In this document: in pieces, positions 53,416 to 61,942 of the stretch
How the letters are laid out: each line of letters opens with the position of its first letter
Numbering within the stretch: the first letter of the stretch is position 1
Assembly (NCBI RefSeq): GCF_022788695.1
Contig: NZ_CP085154.1
Span: 496,001-560,000 of the forward strand
Source: Pseudosulfitobacter sp. DSM 107133
Lineage (GTDB): Bacteria; Pseudomonadota; Alphaproteobacteria; Rhodobacterales; Rhodobacteraceae
Direction: 5' to 3'
Length of the DNA: 64,000 nucleotides
Translations under genes and position numbers: made by a program
The notes under the pieces: model-generated
Databases searched by the model: none
What the model saw: the letters and a program-made list of their open reading frames with translations, nothing else
What the model was told of the DNA's origin: nothing

Positions 53416-53970
53416 TCAGTGTCCGAAGGCCGCGTTTTCCATCCATTCCATCTCGGTCTGGCCGGCCCGCATATGCAGGCACGCAGACCCGACGCGTTGA
53501 AAGTACAGCGCCTTGATTTCATACCATCCGGCCTGCGGGACATTCACCTCGACAGCCTCGGATTCCTCGCACGGGTGGCGCCCGTCAAAGAACACAACTT
53601 CCTGCCCGCCGATGCTGGCTTGCAGCCCGTCATTGCTAAGGAAATCAATGGTATAGCTTCCGGCTTCGTCAAAACGGACATAGCCGGAAATGCCCGCAAC
53701 AACATGGTGCGCGCGGGTGGATGTCAGGGTCATGTCACCATCATCCGTGTCGCGGTAATCCAGCCCCTCCAGCGGAGCGCCGGGCTGTGCGTCGGCCAGG
53801 AATTTCTTGGCCTGCGCCAGCGTCTTGACGTCGGGCGGATAGGCATAACGCACCGCCAACCCCGCGCTCAACCCGCTGGGCTGCGGGTTTGCAGGCGTCA
53901 GTTCCAGCGGTGCGGCCCATGCGGGAAGTGACAGGCAAGCCATTGTTAATATTGATAAAATAAGTTTCAT
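53416..53970 (-). CDS. Secreted PA14-like domain protein
   Basis: 184 residues with a signal peptide (MKLILSILTMACLSLPAWA) and a PA14-type domain: GYVRFDEAGSYTIDFLSNDGLQASIGG and WYEIKALYFQRVGSACLHMRA. PA14 domains bind carbohydrate in exported enzymes or adhesins. It is 68 bases downstream of the glycan operon, same strand, and could be its last gene. Family assignment is from pattern only. Confidence 0.72.
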   Translation of the reverse strand: MKLILSILTMACLSLPAWAAPLELTPANPQPSGLSAGLAVRYAYPPDVKTLAQAKKFLADAQPGAPLEGLDYRDTDDGDMTLTSTRAHHVVAGISGYVRFDEAGSYTIDFLSNDGLQASIGGQEVVFFDGRHPCEESEAVEVNVPQAGWYEIKALYFQRVGSACLHMRAGQTEMEWMENAAFGH

Positions 53971-54038
53971 TTTGCGGTCCCTCGCGCGCGAATTCGGCTT
54001 TAGCTTAAGCACTTGCCGCAGGGGTGCAAATCAATTCT

Positions 54039-54518
54039 TCACCCTGGCATCCGGTAGAACATATACCTGTCGGGCGCGATGGTGTCGGGGCCTGCGATCT
54101 GGGTAAAGCCGACCAGCGGTTGCGACGACAGGATCACCCCGTCCGGCACCATGACGCTGGCAATGAAAGGTGACAGACGCGCGGCTTCGGATTTGTCTAA
54201 CTCATTGTTACCAAATCCTAAATCGTAATGGGCCAATGCGATGCGCCCACCCCTGGCCGCGAGCTTGTCCAGCATGTCGTCGGCCTCGCCTTGCAGGAAA
54301 TCCTGCTTTGGGGGCACGCAATCCGGATGGCATTGCAGCATCCGGTCCACCACCCAGATACGGCGGCTGGAATAGCAGCGCAAATGATCATAGCTGCGTC
54401 CGTTTCCCAGTCCAAGATCAAGAAAATCTCCCTTTATTTCACAAGCTTGCTCGATGGCCCAGTTCAGCCCGTCGATCTGTGCAGACAGGCGGCGGCGAAA
54501 GGATTCAAGGCGGCTCAT
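54039..54518 (-). CDS. Class I SAM-dependent methyltransferase
   Basis: 159 residues with motif I FLDLGLGNGRSYDHL and motif GEADDMLDKLAARGGRIALAHYDLG. It is small, so it may modify a hydroxyl or carboxyl group of a glycan or a lipid carrier. Start ATG overlaps the deacetylase stop (ATGA), making it the eighth coupled gene of the operon. Confidence 0.84.
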   Translation of the reverse strand: MSRLESFRRRLSAQIDGLNWAIEQACEIKGDFLDLGLGNGRSYDHLRCYSSRRIWVVDRMLQCHPDCVPPKQDFLQGEADDMLDKLAARGGRIALAHYDLGFGNNELDKSEAARLSPFIASVMVPDGVILSSQPLVGFTQIAGPDTIAPDRYMFYRMPG

Positions 54519-55234
54519 ATCAGGGCTCCACGGATGTCAAAAGGTTGTGCGCCGCCATCCTGCATTTCGGTCAGGAAGCGGGAGGTAAATGTCCAAACTT
54601 CCGGCGTGTGAACCAGATGGTGCGTCAACAGGCCCAGCGGTTCCGAACTGCCGGAACGCAGGTGGCGTACAGCGGTGTCGATGATCCAGCCGGTGTCGGA
54701 CAAGCCTCTGTTTCCGCGCCAGAAAATCGGGTCGACATGGGTGTTGATCACGGTCAGCCCATGGGTGGTTTGTGCCGCGCGGGTGCCAAAGGTTGACAGC
54801 CCGCGATAACCCTGTGCGGCCAGTTGCGCGACCAGTCGCGCGCTGATCCGGTTCCACGGCGGCACGAACATCGGCACCAGCGCAGGGCCGAACAAGTCCC
54901 GCATCCGTGCAAACCCGCGCGCGGTCTCGGCGGGGGCTTCGGGGCGGTCACGTTCGAACTCGGATTTCTTGGCTTCGGGGGCGGATCTGTCGACATGGGA
55001 CCAGCCATGCACAAGCGGCACAAGATAGGGAGAAGTTGTTGATATTTCAGCCAATTGTGGCGTGGCCCCAGCGGGGATCACCGCGATATGCACGGGCATG
55101 TCCACAGCGCGCGCGATGGCCTCCAGCCGCTCCAGTTCAGGCGTCGGGGCAACCGCATCATCATCGCGCCACCAGAACCGCACATCCTGTCTGTCCCGCA
55201 AGGCCCGACGCAGCGGGGTCCAGTCAGCCTGCAT
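54515..55234 (-). CDS. Polysaccharide deacetylase (NodB-like) protein
   Basis: 239 residues. NodB-type pattern: DDDA in FWWRDDDAVAPTP (metal/base Asp), and HGWSH (H-x3-H, metal ligands) near residue 87, with THHLVHTPE near the C-terminus. It would remove acetyl from a glycan. Its start overlaps the stop of the GT gene (55224) by 11 bases. It belongs to the glycan operon. Confidence 0.83.
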   Translation of the reverse strand: MQADWTPLRRALRDRQDVRFWWRDDDAVAPTPELERLEAIARAVDMPVHIAVIPAGATPQLAEISTTSPYLVPLVHGWSHVDRSAPEAKKSEFERDRPEAPAETARGFARMRDLFGPALVPMFVPPWNRISARLVAQLAAQGYRGLSTFGTRAAQTTHGLTVINTHVDPIFWRGNRGLSDTGWIIDTAVRHLRSGSSEPLGLLTHHLVHTPEVWTFTSRFLTEMQDGGAQPFDIRGALI

Positions 55235-56357
55235 GGCGGGTCTCCACGATCTGATGGGCGATCCGCACGGTTTCCGCGGCGCCTGCCACACCCTCGCGCA
55301 AAGGTGCGCGGGGCGCTGCGGCCTGGATGTCCTGTAACGCGTGCAACAGGGTCTGCGGGGATAACTCAGCCGCACGCAGGACAGCGATGCCGGGCTGTAC
55401 CGCCAGCGCATCTGCCCGCAATCCCTGCTCAACCTCGTCGCCCGCGTCAAAGGGTACAAAGACCGCCCGCACGCCGGTTTGCAGCGCATCCAGCGCGGTA
55501 TTATAACCGCACATCGACACCGAAGCGGTCGCCCTCCGCAGCATCTGGCGAAAGTCCGGGCGGGCGGCGTCGACGGTGCAGTTCGGGGGCGCTTTGGCAC
55601 GCAAGACAGCGGCGCGGGATGCGCTGCCCCCGACCAGCAGGCGCCATTTGCGGCCCGCGTCAAGGGCCGCGGCGGCCAGTGCCGTTTCGAACAGGCCATC
55701 GCCCACGCTGCCGCCGCCTGCGCTGACCAAAACCTCGCCGGACCCCAGCCCGCCAGGGTGCGGCTGCGGGGCGGCAGGGGCCACGAACCCCGTGTAAAAC
55801 AAGCGTTTTCGCAAGCTGTCCGAAACCGGCCAGCTGAGCTCGAGCGGGGTGATTTCTTCGACGGAATGCACAAGAATGCCGCTGTAATAGGTGGCGACCA
55901 GCTCCTCGGCCAACGCTGCCTTGGACGGTTTCGACGGTGGCGCAAGGATGTCGCGGATTGATGACAGCACCGGCACGTCGGCGGCTTGGGCGGCTTGCAG
56001 CAGGGCCGTGAATTCGGCACGCAGGATGCGGCGGCCAAAGGGGAAAAGCTCGGTGATCAACAGATCGGGACGGGCATCGGCAAAGGCGTTCAGCAGCGCC
56101 TGTTTCCGGGTCTCCAGATACACTACACCGGCCTCCACCCCATTGGCTTGCAGCACGCGGCCAAAGTCGACGCCATCGGATCTAAGCGGCGGCAGTTGCA
56201 CCAGTTCGATGCCGTCAAAATCCAGATGCCCGACAGGCACGCCGCCGCTGACCAGCACCACATGGTCACCCGCCGCAGCAAAGGCGCGGCCCAGCGTCAG
56301 GGCGCGGGTCAGGTGGCCGGTGCCCAACAGATGCGTGACAACGATCATCACCTTCAT
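55224..56357 (-). CDS. GT28-like (GxGH) glycosyltransferase
   Basis: 377 residues. MKVMIVVTHLLGTGHLTRAL is the MurG/GT28-type G-x-GH N-terminus; the C-terminal nucleotide-sugar site is EVLVSAGGGSVGDGL and VSMCGYNTALDALQTGVRAVFVP. It is likely a glycosyltransferase acting on a lipid- or glycan-linked acceptor. Overlaps the phosphatase stop (ATGA). A paralogue lies at 59234-60469. Confidence 0.84.
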   Translation of the reverse strand: MKVMIVVTHLLGTGHLTRALTLGRAFAAAGDHVVLVSGGVPVGHLDFDGIELVQLPPLRSDGVDFGRVLQANGVEAGVVYLETRKQALLNAFADARPDLLITELFPFGRRILRAEFTALLQAAQAADVPVLSSIRDILAPPSKPSKAALAEELVATYYSGILVHSVEEITPLELSWPVSDSLRKRLFYTGFVAPAAPQPHPGGLGSGEVLVSAGGGSVGDGLFETALAAAALDAGRKWRLLVGGSASRAAVLRAKAPPNCTVDAARPDFRQMLRRATASVSMCGYNTALDALQTGVRAVFVPFDAGDEVEQGLRADALAVQPGIAVLRAAELSPQTLLHALQDIQAAAPRAPLREGVAGAAETVRIAHQIVETRHAG

Positions 56358-56935
56358 GTGCGTGACTCCAACCGGACGGGTGCTGCGTCGAAGGACCAGC
56401 CGTTTTCGGAAATATCCATGATAAACAAGCGATTGCGTTTTACGGCAAAGGGGGCGGGGCCGGCGAAATCCCAGCCTGTCGCATGGGCCAGCAACACGCG
56501 CATCACACCGATGTGGCATACGGCCACGCTGTCGCGGGTCAGCGCGTTGGCCCAGGGGATCAGCCGCGCGCGCATGGTGGCAGGGCTTTCGCCGCCGGGC
56601 GGGGCATAGTCCCAGCCCCAGTGCTCAATGTCCCGAAACCCACTGGCCGGATCGGCGCGCAACGCGCTGCCGTGCCGGCCCTCCCAATCGCCCCAGTCCA
56701 TTTCCATCAGCGCCGGATCGGTCAACGGCGGACGCCCTGCAACCAACTCGGCGGTTTGGGCGGCCCGTTGCAACGGGCTGGACCACAGCTGTGCGCCGTC
56801 CCACGGGGCAGGCAGGCGCAGTGCGCTCAGGTCCGCAACTGCCTGATCGTCCAGCGGAATATCGGTGCGCCCCTGAATGCGGTGGGCGCGGTTCCATGCG
56901 GTGTGGCCGTGGCGCAAGAGGGCAAGGCGGATCAT
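56354..56935 (-). CDS. Histidine phosphatase-family protein in the glycan operon
   Basis: 193 residues of the phosphoglycerate-mutase-like fold. RHG motif LLRHGHTAWN near residue 6, second His in VCHIGVMRVLL near 146, and EMDWGDWEGRHG. It could dephosphorylate a sugar-phosphate or a polyprenyl phosphate. ATGA overlaps on both sides show it is integral to the operon, which is unusual for this family. Confidence 0.88.
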   Translation of the reverse strand: MIRLALLRHGHTAWNRAHRIQGRTDIPLDDQAVADLSALRLPAPWDGAQLWSSPLQRAAQTAELVAGRPPLTDPALMEMDWGDWEGRHGSALRADPASGFRDIEHWGWDYAPPGGESPATMRARLIPWANALTRDSVAVCHIGVMRVLLAHATGWDFAGPAPFAVKRNRLFIMDISENGWSFDAAPVRLESRT

Positions 56936-57996
56936 CTGGCGCAGTCCTGTAATGCTTGGGTCAATGTGCGGGTGGCCGCGGGCAGGAGGTGGTGTGCGGC
57001 CACTTGCGCACGGGCGGTGGCTCCGGCGGCGGCGCGGGCAACAGGGTCGGCCAGCAGGGCGTCGATGTTGCGGGCCAGCGCCTCGGGTCCGTCCTCGGGC
57101 GCGGGATGCACGCCCACAACCACGTCGCGCACGCCGTCGCGGTCCTGCGCGACAACGGGGATGCCGGCGGCCTGTGCTTCCAGATAGGTCAGGCCAAAGG
57201 CTTCGTTGACGCCGGGCCACAGCAGCAAGGACGCCTCTGCATAAAAGGCATCCAGCGCGGCACCGGTCTGCATCCCGCGCAGGTGCACGCGGTCGCCAAA
57301 GGGCGCCATCAGCGCCGCCACCTCATCGCGCGCAGGGCCGTCGCCGACGATGTCCAGATGCCAGTCGGATGTGAGCAGCCGCAGCGTCTCGGCGATCAAC
57401 CGGTAACTGGCCAGCTTGTCGCCATGGCGCATCATGGCCACCGTCAGAATCGGGCCCGACAGGTCTGATTGCGGTGGCAGGTCGGGACGGGCCAGAAACG
57501 GGTGCAGGTGGATCAGCCGCTGTCCTTCGGGTGCATCGCGGCGCAACGCCTCGCTGTCGCGTTTGGTCAGGTACAGCACAGCGTCGGCGGCGTCGCAGGC
57601 GGCCTCGGACGCGGCGGCAAAACCCGCCCAGGGGCCGGTCAGCCGCTTGCGTGCGCGGGTTGATTCCACTTGTAAATAAGGGATGCCAAGGCTGCGACAG
57701 ACCGCAGGGCCAATCAGGTCAGGGGCCTTGTAATAGTTGTGATAGGTCAGCCAGTGGGTCCAGCCCGCAGCCTCTTGCGACCCCAGCAGGCGATCAGTTT
57801 CCATCTGCGCCTTGCCCATCAGATCGGCCTGCAATCCGGCATCGCCGCGCCCGTCATAGATGCGCAGGCCGGATGCCAATTGGGGGGCGTATCCACCTGT
57901 CTCAAGTGCTGCGATCAATGCCCTTGCCATCGCGCGATCCCCCGACGGCACGGGATGATCCGGTGCCTTGAGCGGCGCATAGAACGCGACGCTCAC
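56932..57996 (-). CDS. GT4-type glycosyltransferase, first
   Basis: 354 residues of the GT-B fold. N-terminal Rossmann MSVAFYAPLKAPDHPVPSG, C-terminal nucleotide-binding EAFGLTYLEAQAAGIPVVAQDRDGVRDVV with the E-x7-E motif. It transfers an activated sugar to a growing chain. It overlaps the phosphatase and the second GT4 gene by ATGA at each end. Confidence 0.86.
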   Translation of the reverse strand: MSVAFYAPLKAPDHPVPSGDRAMARALIAALETGGYAPQLASGLRIYDGRGDAGLQADLMGKAQMETDRLLGSQEAAGWTHWLTYHNYYKAPDLIGPAVCRSLGIPYLQVESTRARKRLTGPWAGFAAASEAACDAADAVLYLTKRDSEALRRDAPEGQRLIHLHPFLARPDLPPQSDLSGPILTVAMMRHGDKLASYRLIAETLRLLTSDWHLDIVGDGPARDEVAALMAPFGDRVHLRGMQTGAALDAFYAEASLLLWPGVNEAFGLTYLEAQAAGIPVVAQDRDGVRDVVVGVHPAPEDGPEALARNIDALLADPVARAAAGATARAQVAAHHLLPAATRTLTQALQDCAR

Positions 57997-59237
57997 GCCG
58001 CCCCCGACAGCAGTGCGTTCAGACGTTTCGCCAGATGGTCAATGCCGGGTTGCATGGTGAATTCGGCGTGCAGACGCGCATGGGCTGCCCCGGCCATTTG
58101 CGGCCCCAGCGCGGGATCGTTTGCCACGCGCTGCATCGCATCGGCCAGCGCCTGCGGTGCGTCATCGCTCAGGATGCCGTGGGTGCCGTCGGTGATGAAC
58201 TCGGGGATGGCCGACACGGGCGTCGACAGGATCGGCAGCTTTTGACTGGCCGCCTCCATCAGCACATTGGGCAGCCCGTCGCGGTCGCCGTCCTCGGCCA
58301 CGCGGCTGGGCAGCACGAACAGGTCGGCCTCGCGCATGGCGGCGATCACCTCGGGCTGGTCGCAGGCCCCGCGCCACGTAATCCGGTCGGCCACGCCTGC
58401 GGCCTCGGCCTGTGCGCGCATCACGTCTTTGAGGTCACCGCCGCCAATGTGGGTCCAGTGCCATTGCATCCCGTCCGGCAGCAGTGCCAGCGCCGCGATC
58501 AGCCGGTCAAAGCCCTTTTTCTCGACCAGCCGTCCGACGCTCATCATGCGCAGCGGTGCATCTGGCGCGCGCGGCGTGCGGTCGGGGGCAGGGGGAAAGC
58601 GGTTCAGATCCAGCCCGTGATAGACCAGATCGACAGGGGTGCCCGCCGACAGGCTGTTCAGGTGGTCCGCGCCAAAGGCAGTGCAGGTGGCACCAAAGGC
58701 CGCACCGTGGGTGGCGGGCGACAGCTTGTCGCGCAGGTCCCATTCGGGCGAGGTCCAGATGTCCTTGGCATGGGCCGAAAAGCTCCACGGCAGTCCGCGC
58801 AGGATGGCGGCATAGCGGGTGACGGATGCGGGCGTGTGCAGGAAATGCGCGTACAGTGCTTGCGTGTCAGAGGGCAGTTCGCGGGCCATCACACAGGCCT
58901 GACCAAAGCGGCGGATGCGGTTGCGGGTGCGGTCGCGTTTGTAATCGGCGCGAAAGGCGGCCCATGCTGCGCGCCATCCCGGCAGGCTGCGGGCGTGCCA
59001 CACTGCGCGCACCACGCGGGCAGGTTCATCGCGCAGGTATTCCGGCAGATAGCGCACCGGCCCGCTGAAACGGTCGTGCAGCGGGTGGGTTTTGGTGTCG
59101 GTTGGGTGGCGCAGCGACCAGATGTCCAGCGTCAGCCCATTGGCTTCAAGCGCCACCAGTTCCTGCGCGATAAACGTCTCGGACAGGCGGGGCCAGCCTT
59201 TGACCACCACCGCAAGGCGGGCAGGCGCGGGGGTCAT
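57993..59237 (-). CDS. GT4-type glycosyltransferase, second
   Basis: 414 residues. MTPAPARLAVVVKGWPRLSE begins the Rossmann half; SVGRLVEKKGFDRLIAAL and DGLPNVLMEAASQKLPILST are the typical GT4 nucleotide-binding loop and acidic motif. It starts with ATG overlapping the stop of the GT28-like gene. Sugar and acceptor are unknown. Confidence 0.88.
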   Translation of the reverse strand: MTPAPARLAVVVKGWPRLSETFIAQELVALEANGLTLDIWSLRHPTDTKTHPLHDRFSGPVRYLPEYLRDEPARVVRAVWHARSLPGWRAAWAAFRADYKRDRTRNRIRRFGQACVMARELPSDTQALYAHFLHTPASVTRYAAILRGLPWSFSAHAKDIWTSPEWDLRDKLSPATHGAAFGATCTAFGADHLNSLSAGTPVDLVYHGLDLNRFPPAPDRTPRAPDAPLRMMSVGRLVEKKGFDRLIAALALLPDGMQWHWTHIGGGDLKDVMRAQAEAAGVADRITWRGACDQPEVIAAMREADLFVLPSRVAEDGDRDGLPNVLMEAASQKLPILSTPVSAIPEFITDGTHGILSDDAPQALADAMQRVANDPALGPQMAGAAHARLHAEFTMQPGIDHLAKRLNALLSGAA

Positions 59238-60469
59238 TCGGCGGCAGACCGGCTGTAGGCGCGCGACATCAGAATGTGGGCGCGTTGATTGACGCAGTCC
59301 AGCCCGTCCAGCAGCCCGTCGGCGCCTGCGTCCGACGGCTTGCCCTGAGTTGGCAGCGCACGGATGGCGTCGATCATCGACTGGGTGGTCATGCCGTCGC
59401 GGCTTTCGTCCAGCATACGGACAAGGCCCAGCTCTTCGGCGCGGCTGGCGCGGATCCACTGTTCCAGACGCGGCACCGTGCGCGGCACGATCACCGCGCG
59501 TTTGTCAAAGGACAGCACCTCGCAAAAGGTGTTGTAGCCGCCCATGCAGACGACGCCCTCGGCCTTGGCAAACAGCGCCTCGATGCGACTGTCAAAGCCC
59601 AGGGCGGTCACGCGGTCCCCCAGCTTGTTGACCCGTGCCTCGAAATCCTCACGCACTTCGCCAGACAGGAACGGCCCGTAAACCAGCATTGCGGGCGGTG
59701 CCAGCGTCGGGTCCTGTTCATAGGCGGCCAGCACAAGGTTGACCATCGCCGCCCCGTCGCCGCCCCCGCCGGGGGTAATCAGCACATAGGGGTCCTCGGG
59801 CACCTCGTCCGACTCGACACCGTCACGGCGCAGATAGCCGGTCCAGTACATGCGCGACCGCAGGTCGTCGGACAATACCAGCCCTTCGGTCGGGTCATAG
59901 ACCGAGCGCACGCCGTAAACCCAGACCTCGTCATAGAACCGCTCGGCCGCATCCAGCGCACCCTTGCGGTCCCATTCGGCGGCCAGCACTTCGGGTTCGT
60001 CCAGCACATCGCGCAGGCCCAGAACGGTGCGCGTGTGGCCGGTTTTCTGGATCAGCTCCAGCGTCGGCAGCAGTTCACCGCGAAAGCCGGTGGGTTCCTT
60101 GTCGACGATCAGCAGGTCGGGGTCATATTGTTCGATGGCCGACCGGATCAGCGCGGCGCGCAGGTTTGTCGTCTCGTCGATGTCCAGCCCCAGCGTCTGG
60201 CTGACATAGGAGCCGTCGGCCAGCTTGGTCACGCCGGGAAGGCGGATGTGGTCGACCCGCTCGGGAAAGGTAAAGCGCCCTGCCACCGGCGAACCGGTCA
60301 GGATGATCGCGGATGCATCGGGATTGGCCTGCGTCAGCGCCGCGGCCAGCGCGCGTGACCGGCGCAGGTGGCCCAGCCCGAAGGTATCGTGGCTGTAAAG
60401 AACGATACGCCGCGGGCGGTCGGGGGAACGGTTGGTTGCCGGAGGCAGTGTCGTGTCGTGCGCCATCAT
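59234..60469 (-). CDS. GT28-like glycosyltransferase, second
   Basis: 411 residues. YSHDTFGLGHLRRSRALAAAL is the GxGH motif, LITPGGGGDGAAMVNLVL and GYNTFCEVLSFDKRAVIVPR the C-terminal nucleotide-sugar site. It resembles 55224-56357 but is not identical; probably an internal duplication of the locus. It starts 23 bases after the UDP-sugar dehydrogenase stop, the only gap in the operon. Confidence 0.86.
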   Translation of the reverse strand: MMAHDTTLPPATNRSPDRPRRIVLYSHDTFGLGHLRRSRALAAALTQANPDASAIILTGSPVAGRFTFPERVDHIRLPGVTKLADGSYVSQTLGLDIDETTNLRAALIRSAIEQYDPDLLIVDKEPTGFRGELLPTLELIQKTGHTRTVLGLRDVLDEPEVLAAEWDRKGALDAAERFYDEVWVYGVRSVYDPTEGLVLSDDLRSRMYWTGYLRRDGVESDEVPEDPYVLITPGGGGDGAAMVNLVLAAYEQDPTLAPPAMLVYGPFLSGEVREDFEARVNKLGDRVTALGFDSRIEALFAKAEGVVCMGGYNTFCEVLSFDKRAVIVPRTVPRLEQWIRASRAEELGLVRMLDESRDGMTTQSMIDAIRALPTQGKPSDAGADGLLDGLDCVNQRAHILMSRAYSRSAAE

Positions 60470-60492
60470 GAGACACCTTTGATCTTTTGTTG

Positions 60493-61773
60493 CTACAGGC
60501 GCAAGTCGCTTCCGGTCCGGCCAAACACCCCTTTTATGTCATAGACCAACGCACCCGGTTTGCCAAAGGCGCGGATGCCATCTGCGCCCAATTCGACAAA
60601 CTCGCGGTGTCCGACGGCCACAATGACCGCATCATAGGCACCTTTCTCGGGGGCGGCGACGGTTTCGATCCCGTGGCGGGCGCGCATCACGTCGCCGTCG
60701 ACCCAGGGTTCGTGTACGTCCACCTGCACCGAATAGTCCTGCAACTCGGCCACGATGTCGGCCACACGGGTGTTGCGGGTGTCGGCGCAGTTTTCCTTGA
60801 ACGTATACCCCATGATCAGAACCCGCGCGCCCTGCACGCGGTGGCCACGGCCCAGCATCGTCTTGATCAGCGTCTGCGCCACATGCGCGCCCATGTGGTC
60901 GTTGATGCGCCGGCCGGCAAGGATCACCTCGGGGTGATAGCCGACCTGCTGCGCCTTGTAGGTCAGGTAATAGGGATCGACCCCGATACAGTGCCCGCCC
61001 ACCAGTCCGGGACGGAAGGGCAAAAAGTTCCACTTGGTGCCGGCCGCCTCCAGCACTTCCAGCGTGTCCAGACCCAGCCGGTTGAAGATCAGCGCGAATT
61101 CGTTGACCAGCGCGATGTTCAGGTCGCGCTGGGTGTTCTCGATCACCTTGGCAGCCTCGGCGGTGGCGATGGAGGACGCGCGGTGCAGCCCGGCCTTGAC
61201 CACGGGGCCATAGATCACGTCCAGACGGTCCAGTGTTTCGGCGTCCTGTGCGGCAATGATCTTGACCACGTTTTCCATCGAATGTTCGGCATCACCGGGG
61301 TTCACGCGTTCGGGGGAATAGCCCAGCTTGATCTGTGTGCCGACCGCCAGACCGCTGCCCGCCGCCAGGGCGGGGCCGCAAACCTCTTCGGTGACGCCGG
61401 GGTAGACGGTGCTTTCCAGCACCACCAGCGCGCCATCGGTCAGATGCGGCGCGATGGTGGCACAAGCGCCCAGCACGGGACCAAGGTCGGGGGTTTTCGC
61501 ATCGGTGATCGGGGTCGGCACCGCGATGATGAAATTGCGCGCACCTTTCAGGTCGGCGGCATCGGCGCTGAACCGTGCCGTGGTGTGCGCCAGCGACGCA
61601 TCGGCGACCTCGCCGTTGGGGTCGTGGCCCGCGCTGAGGGCGGCGACCATGTCCGGGTCGGTGTCCAGCCCCAGCACGTCGAACCCCGCACGCGCCAGCG
61701 CCAACGCCAGCGGCAGGCCGACATAACCAAGTCCGAGAATGGCAATAGGTCCGGTCTGGGTGGCGTCTGTCAT
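60493..61773 (-). CDS. UDP-sugar 6-dehydrogenase (TviB/WbpO-like)
   Basis: 426 residues. NAD-binding GLGYVGLPLALALARAGF, catalytic Cys in GLVGGHCIGVDPYYLTY, and NFIIAVPTPITDAKTPDL. The WbpO/TviB-type members oxidise UDP-GlcNAc or UDP-GalNAc to the uronic acid; UDP-glucose or UDP-ManNAc is also possible. It opens the operon (start MTDATQTG after AAAGGA), supplying a charged sugar for the glycan. Confidence 0.9.
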   Translation of the reverse strand: MTDATQTGPIAILGLGYVGLPLALALARAGFDVLGLDTDPDMVAALSAGHDPNGEVADASLAHTTARFSADAADLKGARNFIIAVPTPITDAKTPDLGPVLGACATIAPHLTDGALVVLESTVYPGVTEEVCGPALAAGSGLAVGTQIKLGYSPERVNPGDAEHSMENVVKIIAAQDAETLDRLDVIYGPVVKAGLHRASSIATAEAAKVIENTQRDLNIALVNEFALIFNRLGLDTLEVLEAAGTKWNFLPFRPGLVGGHCIGVDPYYLTYKAQQVGYHPEVILAGRRINDHMGAHVAQTLIKTMLGRGHRVQGARVLIMGYTFKENCADTRNTRVADIVAELQDYSVQVDVHEPWVDGDVMRARHGIETVAAPEKGAYDAVIVAVGHREFVELGADGIRAFGKPGALVYDIKGVFGRTGSDLRL

Positions 61774-61942
61774 GGTCTGTCCTTTGGTCTTTGGCATCTC
61801 TGCGTCCCCTACAGGGGCGGTGCCGCAAAATCTGTGGTGTTCAAATCACCAGTGCCCACAATTGGGGCCTGTGCGTGCGAATTGCAATGAATGGACGCCT
61901 CGGCTAGCGTGAACGTTAACAAAATGACGAAAAGGCGACGTA

